Assembly: GCA_028274885.1 (NCBI GenBank)
Contig: JAQCMX010000257.1
Span: 1-7,305 of the forward strand
Reading direction: 5' to 3'
Length of the DNA stretch: 7,305 nucleotides
From: Haloarculaceae archaeon
Lineage (GTDB): Archaea; Halobacteriota; Halobacteria; Halobacteriales; Haloarculaceae
Shown: positions 1-5,510 of the stretch, piece after piece
How positions within the stretch are numbered: position 1 is the stretch's first letter
Layout: every line of letters starts with the position of its first letter
Made by a program: the position numbers and the translations under genes
The notes under the pieces: model-generated
Told to the model about the DNA's origin: nothing
Databases searched by the model: none
Seen by the model: only the letters and a program-made list of their open reading frames with translations

Positions 1-110
1 TCACCGAGTCCCTTCGCCATCGTCAGACCGAGCCCTCTCGAACCCCCGGTCACGAGGGCGACTCTCCCTGAACAGTCAAACTGCTCGTGTTCGAGACCGT
101 TTTGCTGCAT
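1..110 (-). CDS. Short-chain dehydrogenase/reductase, N-terminal part (runs off the window)
   Basis: Only the first 36 codons are present, beginning at ATG 110-108 and reading towards position 1. After about 16 polar residues comes a typical first beta strand and nucleotide-binding turn of a classical SDR (VALVTGGSRGLG, residues 18-29), matching the TGxxxGxG motif that binds NAD(P)H. Family members are usually about 250 residues, so most of the gene, including the Ser-Tyr-Lys active site, lies outside. A TATA-like element sits about 30 bases upstream of this ATG. The gene points the same way as the liv operon and the SnoaL-like gene, so it may have belonged to the same catabolic locus. The substrate cannot be predicted from this fragment. 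Confidence 0.88.
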   Translation of the reverse strand, partial: MQQNGLEHEQFDCSGRVALVTGGSRGLGLTMAKGLG

Positions 111-135
111 TGCTGTCTGAAGATCGATCCCCGGG

Positions 136-143
136 CATATTAA
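136..143 (-). promoter_or_regulatory. Candidate TATA element of the SDR gene
   Basis: On the minus strand this reads TTAATATG. Its centre is about 29-30 bases before the SDR start codon, the spacing expected for a leaderless or nearly leaderless haloarchaeal transcript. The call rests on sequence and spacing alone; no strong BRE is obvious. Confidence 0.4.
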
Positions 144-193
144 CGTACGCACTCGGTAGATGATGTGCAGATTACCGGTCAGACGGTCTGTTT

Positions 194-475
194 TCAGGTG
201 TGGTAGCCGCCGGTGTCGTGACCGATTTCTGCCTCTATTTTCGCTATTTTCCACTCGCCATCGACCCGTACGTGCTCGTCTGTGTACCGCCCCATGATTG
301 CGCCCTCGGTCCCGTCCGGAGCGACGTAGAACACGAGTAGATACCAGTCGCCAGTTGCGGTGTCGCCGTCTTTTTCGTTCTCACGGACCGCGATTTCGAT
401 GAATGCGTCCCAGAACCGCTCCGGCAGCCAGTCTTCCGCCCACAGGTGCGAGTGTACGTCGATGATTTATACCAT
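194..475 (-). pseudogene. Chimeric relic: amidohydrolase N-terminus joined to SnoaL-like C-terminus
   Basis: The minus strand reads ATG GTA TAA at 475-467 and then runs open from 466 to the TGA at 196-194. The first ~32 residues after the stop (466-371) begin IIDVHSHLW and continue through WLPERFWDAF, which looks like the extreme N-terminus of a metal-dependent amidohydrolase (amidohydrolase_2 type, with the HxH metal motif as HSH). From 370 onward the frame switches without a break to the C-terminal 58 residues of a SnoaL-like protein. These match the intact paralogue at 5021-5437 at 33 of 58 positions, including DWYLL/HWYLL, DGTEG and RVDGEW. Both parents are truncated: the catalytic body of the hydrolase and the N-terminal half of the SnoaL fold are missing. 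The stop two codons after the only upstream ATG, with no other good in-frame start before the SnoaL part, argues that it is not translated as a whole. Confidence 0.72.
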
Positions 476-670
476 GGTAGAGTGGAAGTCCCAGGACGGA
501 ATAGAATTTCCCGTTTCTCGGTTCGGGCTTGTATCGAGTCGGTTGCCCGCGCTGTCAGTTCGAATCAGGGCGGTTGTCGGTTCCGGTCCGGACGATTGTC
601 ACACCTCTCGGGTCCCACGGGCGGTGTTTGCGACCAGTGTGGCACCGCTGGCGGGAGACGCGCGTGACCA

Positions 671-1411
671 CTACCCGCCGAGATAGGTTTCCCGGATGTA
701 ATCGTCCCCTTGCATTTCCTCGGCGACACCGGACTTGACGATGCTCCCGTTTTCCAGGAGGTAGATCTTGTCTGCGTGGTCGAGTGCGAAGATAACGTTC
801 TGTTCGGTGAGCAGGATCGTGACCCCTTCCTCGACGATCTGATCGAATGCCTCACTGATGTCCTGTACGATGACCGGCGCCAGTCCGAGCGTCGGTTCGT
901 CGATGATCAGCATCTCCGGATCCCCCATCAGTGCCCGACCGATTGCAAGCATCTGTTGTTCGCCGCCGGACATCGTGTGGGCCTCCTGTGTCTTGCGTTC
1001 TTCGAGTCGGGGAAACAGATCGTACACGAAGTCCAGGCTCTCCTCGTAGCTGCCGCGACTCCGAAATGCGCCCATCTGGAGGTTCTCTTCGACGGTCATG
1101 AACGGAAACAGATCGCGGTCCTCGGTACAGTAGATCAAGCCTTCTGACACCAGATTTGATTGTCGCTGGTCTGCGACCTCCTCCCCACGGTAGGTAATCG
1201 ACCCCTCGTAATCGAGAAAGCCCATCGACGTATCGGCAAAGGTCGTCTTACCCGCGCCGTTGGGCCCGATTAGTGAAACTATTTCACCTTTTTGGACCGT
1301 TATGTCTACGTCTTTTAGCGCTGTCACTTTCCCGTACGAGACCGAGAGGTCTGAGGCCGACAGTATCGTTTCGGCCCCTTCGGTCATCCGCTCCGAGGAG
1401 TCTGTGCTCAT
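671..1411 (-). CDS. livF: ABC transporter ATP-binding protein, LivF type
   Basis: This is one of the two cytoplasmic ATPases of a branched-chain-amino-acid-type (HAAT) importer; it would pair with LivG and drive uptake through LivH-LivM. It has 246 residues, within the normal range for LivF. Walker A is GPNGAGKTT (49-57), the ABC signature is SGGEQQ (148-153), and Walker B is MLIIDEP (167-173) with Asp171 and Glu172. The switch position reads TEQN (202-205), with Gln in place of the usual His, which is normal for LivF proteins. The stretch YCTEDRDLFPFMTVEENL (94-111) matches the LivF Q-loop region, normally YVPEGR. The segment after Walker A (FADTSMGFL) is somewhat divergent. The start ATG overlaps the livG stop as ATGA, indicating translational coupling; Met9 is a possible alternative start. 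It is the last intact gene of the operon, and no obvious terminator follows. The substrate is unknown. Confidence 0.93.
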   Translation of the reverse strand: MSTDSSERMTEGAETILSASDLSVSYGKVTALKDVDITVQKGEIVSLIGPNGAGKTTFADTSMGFLDYEGSITYRGEEVADQRQSNLVSEGLIYCTEDRDLFPFMTVEENLQMGAFRSRGSYEESLDFVYDLFPRLEERKTQEAHTMSGGEQQMLAIGRALMGDPEMLIIDEPTLGLAPVIVQDISEAFDQIVEEGVTILLTEQNVIFALDHADKIYLLENGSIVKSGVAEEMQGDDYIRETYLGG

Positions 1412-2196
1412 ATCTCTTCACCTCCGAGGTAGGCCTCCTGGACTGTCTCGTCTTGCGTAATTTCGGACGGCAGACCCTCGGCGATGAGTGAACCGAAGTT
1501 GATAACGATTGCACGGTCGATCAGGTCGAGTAGCCCTCGCATGTTGTGGTCGACGACAATGAAAGTCATCCCCTCCTCGCGCAGATCCTGGAACAGTTCG
1601 GAGAGGCTTTCGATCTCGTTGTCCGAGAGTCCGGCAAACGGTTCGTCCACAAGGAGAAGTTCGGGGTCTGTGGCGATTGCTCTGGCCAACTCGAGTCTGA
1701 TCATCCCTGCGTGTGGCAGTTCGTCCGGTGTCTTGTACAGATCGTCTCCGAGTCCTACCCGACGACACACCTCGATTGCCTCCTCCTGTGTCCCACCGAA
1801 CAGTCCACTGAGCGTGAACAGTTTATTACTCGCCATCGAGAGGGAAACGTTCGAGACGACGTCCCGGTCGGGCAACGGCCGAAAGGTCTGGAAGGTGCGG
1901 GCCATCCCCTTCCGAACCATCCTGTACGGGGCCAGTCCTGTGACGTCCTCATCGTTGAACGTGACGGCTCCGCTGGTGGGCTTGTAGGTCCCAAATATAC
2001 AGTTGAACGTCGTGGATTTCCCGGCCCCGTTCGGGCCGATAAACCCCAGTATCTCCTGGTTGTACACCTCGAAGCTCAGGTCTTCGACCGCGGTCAGACC
2101 ACCGAACTGTTTCACCAGCGAGTCCACCTCGAGAGCAATTTCACCCGTGCTGTGTGTCGACGCTTCCGTCCCTGTCTCTGATGCATTGACGGTCAT
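1408..2196 (-). CDS. livG: ABC transporter ATP-binding protein, LivG type
   Basis: This is the second ATPase of the HAAT importer, 262 residues from ATG 2196. I chose this start because it overlaps the livM stop as ATGA and follows a GGAG ribosome-binding sequence. The open frame extends upstream to 2367, but those 57 codons lie within livM and encode unconserved Arg/Trp-rich sequence. Walker A is GPNGAGKST (54-62), the Q-loop TFQ is at 101-103, Walker B is LLLVDEPFAGL (180-190) with Asp184 and Glu185, and the H-loop is DHN (216-218) with His217. The signature motif is degenerate: LPHAGMIRLELARA (160-173) in place of the usual LSxGQQRRLEIARA. The insertion between Q-loop and signature is typical of LivG. 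It lies between livM and livF with overlaps on both sides, so all three are probably translated from one mRNA. Confidence 0.93.
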   Translation of the reverse strand: MTVNASETGTEASTHSTGEIALEVDSLVKQFGGLTAVEDLSFEVYNQEILGFIGPNGAGKSTTFNCIFGTYKPTSGAVTFNDEDVTGLAPYRMVRKGMARTFQTFRPLPDRDVVSNVSLSMASNKLFTLSGLFGGTQEEAIEVCRRVGLGDDLYKTPDELPHAGMIRLELARAIATDPELLLVDEPFAGLSDNEIESLSELFQDLREEGMTFIVVDHNMRGLLDLIDRAIVINFGSLIAEGLPSEITQDETVQEAYLGGEEI

Positions 2197-3374
2197 TTTT
2201 TTCTCCTGTCTTCGAAACGCCCCGTGTTCTCCTCTCTGTTTTCGTCGTATCGCGTCTGTAGGCTCCCAATCTGTCTTTTGAGCCAGGTTTGGCCACCATC
2301 GGCTACGGCCGAGGGTTCCTCGCCACGAACTCTGGTGAGTACCCGGTCGACCTGCCGGTACCACCACGGGAGTATCCCCTCTGCGAGGACATAAAGCAGT
2401 ACCAGCAACGCACCGTAGAACAGCAGAATGTCTATATCCGCCATGGGAACGTCGATTACCGGAATCGTCTGGTCGGCGTTGCGCAACCAGTCTCTGCCCC
2501 AGTAGACCAGAAAGCCCCCGAGTACGCCGCCCGTGATGGTGCCGAAGCCGCCAACGATGCTAGCGATCAGAATCTCGATGATGACCGCCAGCTCCAGCAA
2601 CTGCGACGGGGAGGCGCTCCCGGAGGGCGTGTGTACGAAGACCGCTCCCGCGAACCCTCCGAGCATCGCACTGAACACCATCGCGAACAGCTTGTATTTC
2701 GCCGGATTCAGTCCCGCACTTTCAACGGCGTCTTCGCTTTCCCTGATCGCGGTGAATATCTTCCCGGTATCGGATCGTGTGATGACCCACGCGATGGCAA
2801 ATATTAGTATCAGCAACACCAGTGACAGGTAGTAGTTGGCCTCCGCGTTCGCGGAGAAGGAACCGGCCTCAATGAGCGGTTCTGGGTTCGGAAGCCCTCT
2901 CGAACCACCTGTCGTGTCACGGAACATCCGGAACAGTCGAAGGAGAATAAGTGGTGGGAGGAGCGTAAACAGCGCTAGGTAGTGTCCCTCGAGCCGTAGT
3001 GCCGGGATGGCATAGAGGAGGCCAGCAAGCGCTGCAACGATGGTCCCCGCTACGATTCCAATCGCCGGATCCACACTGTGGTCGATGTTGAGAATCGCAG
3101 TCGTGTAGCCGCCCGCTGCAAAAAACAGCGTGTGTCCGAAGCTGACCTGTCCGGTGTACCCGACGACGAAATCCCAGCTTATGACCCACATGATGAAGTA
3201 AAACGAGGCCGTCCACGTCAACATGTTGAGCACGTCCATCTGTCCGGTACTGGGCGCCACGGCCAGTCCAATAAAAAACAGCACGGCGACGTAGTACCGG
3301 ATCGGCGTTCCTACGAGTCCAGTGATTGTCAGTTTCCTGCGCAGGTGCCCGAGAAGAGACATTTGATCGGACAT
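2193..3374 (-). CDS. livM: HAAT-family ABC transporter permease, LivM type
   Basis: This is a multi-spanning membrane permease that forms the channel together with LivH. It has 393 residues. LivM hallmarks appear in order: a hydrophobic N-terminal span (about 28-40), GYTGQVSFGH (72-81), RLEGHYLALFTL (127-138), TGGSRGL (155-161), the cytoplasmic coupling segment AIRESEDAVESAGLNPAKYKL (209-229), which would contact the ATPases, and IVGGFGTITGGVLGG (273-287). Around nine or ten hydrophobic segments can be picked out by eye. Beyond the last span (about 315-330) there is a hydrophilic tail of roughly 55 residues, rich in Arg, Glu and Asp, longer than in typical LivM proteins. The start lies 3 bases after the livH stop and follows GGAG; the stop overlaps the livG start. 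The identity as a permease is secure, the substrate is not. Confidence 0.92.
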   Translation of the reverse strand: MSDQMSLLGHLRRKLTITGLVGTPIRYYVAVLFFIGLAVAPSTGQMDVLNMLTWTASFYFIMWVISWDFVVGYTGQVSFGHTLFFAAGGYTTAILNIDHSVDPAIGIVAGTIVAALAGLLYAIPALRLEGHYLALFTLLPPLILLRLFRMFRDTTGGSRGLPNPEPLIEAGSFSANAEANYYLSLVLLILIFAIAWVITRSDTGKIFTAIRESEDAVESAGLNPAKYKLFAMVFSAMLGGFAGAVFVHTPSGSASPSQLLELAVIIEILIASIVGGFGTITGGVLGGFLVYWGRDWLRNADQTIPVIDVPMADIDILLFYGALLVLLYVLAEGILPWWYRQVDRVLTRVRGEEPSAVADGGQTWLKRQIGSLQTRYDENREENTGRFEDRRKK

Positions 3375-3376
3375 AC

Positions 3377-4243
3377 TTACTCCGTCTCCCCCGGACGGCC
3401 GTACAGCCCGTGTGGCCGCGCCACGATGATGAGAAGCATCACTCCAAGTGCCACCACACCCGTCAGCCGCGAGTCAATCATCGTCACGGTTACAGTTTCG
3501 AGCGATCCGACGATGTGTGCGCCGATGACACTCCCCTTGATTGATCCCATCCCACCGAGAATGACAATCGCGAACGCGATCAAAAGCGGGTCGAGACCCA
3601 TATCCCAGGAGACACCCTGCGAGACTCCGAAGAACAGACCCGCCATCCCCGCAAGCGCCCCGGCGACGCCAAACGTTGTCATCGTGGATATGTTTCGATC
3701 GACACCGACGAGTGCTGCACCTCTAGGGCTCATGCTCAGACTCTCGATACCTCGGCCGATCCACGTCCGGTTGACAAACAAGAAGACGGCAATGATGCTG
3801 ATCCAGGCAAACACGAACAGAAGGATCCTGTTGTTCTGGACAGTCACGACCCCGAGGTCAGTGCTTCCCGAGGCCAAAAGCGGTAGCACCTGTGACCGTG
3901 TGCCCTCGATTTGTCGGAAGAAATGTTCTGTCATCAGTAATATGAGTATCGTGGTTATAATGACGATGATTTGGTCATCCTCTATTGGTTTTACGAACAC
4001 CCGATAGACGAGTATGCTGAAAATAGCAGGAACGACCAGTGCAGCGAGTACCCCGACCCAGATACTCATCCCCAGCGCGTCGACCATATAAAAAGCGGCG
4101 AACCCGCCCGTTACAATAGCTGCACCGTGTGCCATGTTGAGTATGTCAGCTATCCCGAATATCATGGTGAATCCGATAGCCACCAGTGCATAGAGAGCAC
4201 TGAGCACAAGTGCGTTTGTTACCAACTGGGCAATATCGACCAT
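3377..4243 (-). CDS. livH: HAAT-family ABC transporter permease, LivH type
   Basis: This is the first gene of the operon and the partner permease of LivM. From ATG 4243 it has 288 residues, the usual LivH length. Hallmarks are YALVAIGFTMIFGIADILNMAHG (18-40), the coupling segment GRGIESLSMSPRGAALVGVD (163-182) followed by AGALAGMAG (194-202), GLDPLLIAFAIVILGGMGSI (216-235), and the terminal RPHGLYGRPGE (276-286). The frame is open upstream to an ATG at 4297. I prefer 4243 because MVDIAQLVTNALVLSALYAL resembles ordinary LivH N-termini, and because the 18 extra codons would cover an ATTATATAT TATA element centred 26 bases before 4243, which fits leaderless transcription. Only two bases (AC on the plus strand) separate its stop from the livM start. 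No livK precedes it intact. Confidence 0.92.
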   Translation of the reverse strand: MVDIAQLVTNALVLSALYALVAIGFTMIFGIADILNMAHGAAIVTGGFAAFYMVDALGMSIWVGVLAALVVPAIFSILVYRVFVKPIEDDQIIVIITTILILLMTEHFFRQIEGTRSQVLPLLASGSTDLGVVTVQNNRILLFVFAWISIIAVFLFVNRTWIGRGIESLSMSPRGAALVGVDRNISTMTTFGVAGALAGMAGLFFGVSQGVSWDMGLDPLLIAFAIVILGGMGSIKGSVIGAHIVGSLETVTVTMIDSRLTGVVALGVMLLIIVARPHGLYGRPGETE

Positions 4244-4264
4244 GAATGGGTTCTGACTCGAACG

Positions 4265-4273
4265 ATATATAAT
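4265..4273 (-). promoter_or_regulatory. TATA element of the livHMGF operon (probable)
   Basis: On the minus strand this reads ATTATATAT. Its centre (4269) lies 26 bases from the ATG at 4243, which would place transcription initiation at or next to the start codon. It falls inside the longer livH reading frame from 4297, which argues against that longer start. Confidence 0.55.
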
Positions 4274-4515
4274 AGTTGCGCCAGCACGTCCTGACATACC
4301 CGAGGTAATTTTTGTTTCGCAGCCTTCTGTTGTGTATTTTATAAAACCATTTACCTAATATATCTGCTCACGAGAACGTCTACATATTTCGCTCATCTGT
4401 CTTTTTGTGCTTTTTCGAGTCCTCTCAACTGTATTTCATTCAACTGATCGCCGGATATGTCCGAAAAACGTCATAAATCGTAAATACATCTGTCTCAAAA
4501 CGCCGGTGTAGAATT
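4274..4515. other. AT-rich intergenic regulatory region upstream of livH
   Basis: No gene is visible here and the composition is clearly more AT-rich than the flanking DNA. It contains a perfect 10-base palindrome TTTTATAAAA at 4337-4346, which could act as a TATA element in either direction; on the minus strand it would give a transcript starting near 4312-4320 and allow use of the upstream livH ATG at 4297. On the plus strand, CGAAAAACG followed by TCATAAAT (4462-4478) resembles a BRE plus TATA element facing the livK-like relic. A divergent promoter region between livK and livHMGF would explain this arrangement (inference). Confidence 0.4.
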
Positions 4516-4662
4516 ATAGGAGATACCGAAAATAGTCCAAACACCGACCGAGAGGCGGACACGCGGGCGATTTCAGGTGTTGATCAACGGCCGTTCCTGA
4601 CCGTTGCTGGAACCGGCGCACTGGCGACGACGGCGACGACGGATACCGCTGGCGGCGATTGA
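4516..4662 (+). pseudogene. Decayed N-terminus of a substrate-binding lipoprotein (livK-like relic)
   Basis: The plus strand carries an open frame with no usable start codon (an ATA sits where a start might be, at 4516). It encodes a polar leader and then SGVDQRPFLTVAGTGALATT, ending at TGA 4660-4662. This has the layout of a haloarchaeal Tat lipoprotein signal: an Arg-Arg-x-Phe-Leu type motif (here QRPFL, first Arg lost), a hydrophobic AGTGALA core, and a Gly/Asp-rich segment where a lipobox Leu-Ala-Gly-Cys would be expected but is absent. Beyond the stop the same frame gives a Gly/Ser/Asn/Asp-rich stretch (about 4672-4716) like the linker of such proteins, and then nothing recognisable. Its position, divergent from livH, is where livK is often found. 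The assignment is an inference from signal architecture and context. Confidence 0.38.
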
Positions 4663-4674
4663 CCGTCGGGGGTG

Positions 4675-4890
4675 TCACAGACGGGTGACTGTGAGTCCGG
4701 CAGTAACGACCCCAATCCGTTGTCTGGGCGTCTCGTCTTTCACTACGGTTCCCGCTGCGATACTCGGTGTTGCCACAGCGGACTGCGCTCGCACCGCCTG
4801 GCGTCTCCGAAGCGAACTGTTTACTCTCTTGCCAAGTTCGACCACCTGTGTCCCACCTCGCTGCTCATAACCTCGACACGACGGGGATCT
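4675..4890 (-). pseudogene. Possible relic of a hexapeptide-repeat acyltransferase C-terminus
   Basis: A minus-strand frame ending at TGA 4677-4675 contains YEQRGGTQVVELGKRV, then after a short non-matching segment AVRAQSAVATPSIAAGTVV. These resemble two parts of left-handed beta-helix acyltransferases, which often read xEQGGTxxPVxIGxxVWIG and later AVVGAGSVVTKSIPxGTVVxGxPAR. The usual 15-20 residues between them are missing and the final GxPAR is replaced by KDETPRQ. No catalytic His region can be seen. I call it a relic at low confidence; a chance resemblance in GC-rich DNA is possible. Confidence 0.25.
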
Positions 4891-5020
4891 GGTCTCTGCT
4901 CTCTCGTACGATTTTCCCGGCCGGGATCCGTACTTAGACCTGTCCCTGTCGTGTCGGTGCTGTCTGGCCACCCAACCACGGGGTCGTGTGGCGCTGGGTC
5001 ATCCAAGCCGATCGTTGCCG
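4891..5020. other. Non-coding stretch downstream of the SnoaL-like gene
   Basis: I see no gene, RNA or clear terminator here. The frames in all directions are short and compositionally unremarkable. Together with the relics to its left it makes 4244-5020 a gene-free interval of about 780 bases. Confidence 0.5.
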
Positions 5021-5437
5021 TTAGACGTGGTACCCGGCGGTGTCGTACAGCAGGTCCATATCGAGATGGGAGATGTACCACTCACCGTCTACGCGACGGT
5101 ATTCGTCCTCGTACCAGCCAAAGACAAACCCCTCCGTGCCGTCCGCGGCGATATAGTACTCGAGGAGATACCAGTGACCGGTACCCGTGTCGCCGTCGAC
5201 CTCAATATGTGGTAGCTGCATCGTGTGGAGACTGAACTGGTAATCCACGTTGTTCCGCCAGTACTCGGTGACCGCCTCGCCGCCGCGCAGCGTCCCGTCG
5301 GCGTACTCGACGACGGCATCCTCCGTGAAGATATCCGTCGCCCGTTCCCAGTCTCGGTTGTCGATCGCCCGTGCGTACGTCCCGCGAAGCTTCCGTATCT
5401 CGAGTCTGTCGAAGGCAGCCTGCCCTGGTGAGGTCAT
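5021..5437 (-). CDS. SnoaL-like / NTF2-fold protein (SnoaL_4 type)
   Basis: An intact gene of 138 residues, the usual size for a stand-alone SnoaL-like domain. The N-terminal helix pattern LEIRKLRGTYARAIDNRDWERATDIFTEDAVVEY (12-45) is the family signature: a Tyr followed by D-x-R-D-W and F-x-x-D-A. The cone-shaped sheet follows with DGDTGTGHWYLLEYYI (81-96) and RRVDGEWYISHLDMD (114-128). The fold is shared by polyketide cyclases, ring-hydroxylating dioxygenase beta subunits and small dehydratases or isomerases, acting on substrates in a hydrophobic pocket; the exact reaction cannot be read from sequence. Its own TATA element sits 26 bases upstream. A truncated paralogue lies at 194-370 in the same orientation, beyond the liv operon. 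Context with SDR and acyl-CoA synthetase remains suggests a catabolic role. Confidence 0.87.
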   Translation of the reverse strand: MTSPGQAAFDRLEIRKLRGTYARAIDNRDWERATDIFTEDAVVEYADGTLRGGEAVTEYWRNNVDYQFSLHTMQLPHIEVDGDTGTGHWYLLEYYIAADGTEGFVFGWYEDEYRRVDGEWYISHLDMDLLYDTAGYHV

Positions 5438-5458
5438 GGCTTCAGAGTCTCCCCGTGA

Positions 5459-5466
5459 TCATAAAA
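5459..5466 (-). promoter_or_regulatory. TATA element and BRE of the SnoaL-like gene
   Basis: On the minus strand this reads TTTTATGA, centred 26 bases before the ATG at 5437, and is preceded by GGAGAAACGC, a purine-rich BRE-like sequence at 5467-5476. The spacing predicts a leaderless transcript. The sequence just upstream is the 3' remnant of the decayed acyl-CoA synthetase. Confidence 0.55.
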
Positions 5467-5510
5467 GCGTTTCTCCGCGTGCTGGTCCCCAGAACGATTG
5501 CCAGTGGAGG

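Noticed and set aside
181..195. Small hairpin CAGAC-G-GTCTG followed by TTTT on the plus strand, as a terminator
   Set aside because: The stem has only five pairs, and no plus-strand gene precedes it; the neighbouring genes run on the minus strand.
529..738. Plus-strand frame with a CPRC pair and FESGRL (cysteines near 544-555), resembling the start of a small haloarchaeal zinc-finger protein
   Set aside because: The matching second cysteine/histidine cluster is not convincing, the only start is TTG without a promoter at the right distance, and the frame runs into livF antisense. It could be a relic, but the evidence is too thin.
2197..2367. N-terminal extension of LivG to an ATG at 2367
   Set aside because: The extra codons overlap livM, encode Arg/Trp-rich sequence unlike LivG, and a well-placed GGAG and ATGA overlap mark the start at 2196.
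3078..4007. Long plus-strand open frame opposite livM and livH
   Set aside because: It is a shadow of the two permease genes on the other strand in GC-rich DNA; the product has no recognisable domain.
4672..5235. 187-residue plus-strand frame from a GTG at 4672
   Set aside because: It overlaps the intact SnoaL-like gene antisense, is rich in Arg, Cys and Ser without domain pattern, and has no promoter; only its first ~15 codons may be livK-relic linker.
5021..5437. Considered as a ring-hydroxylating dioxygenase beta subunit or a steroid delta-isomerase
   Set aside because: The fold is shared by all these, but no partner alpha subunit (Rieske) gene is in the window and no diagnostic catalytic set is clear, so only the SnoaL-like name is supported.
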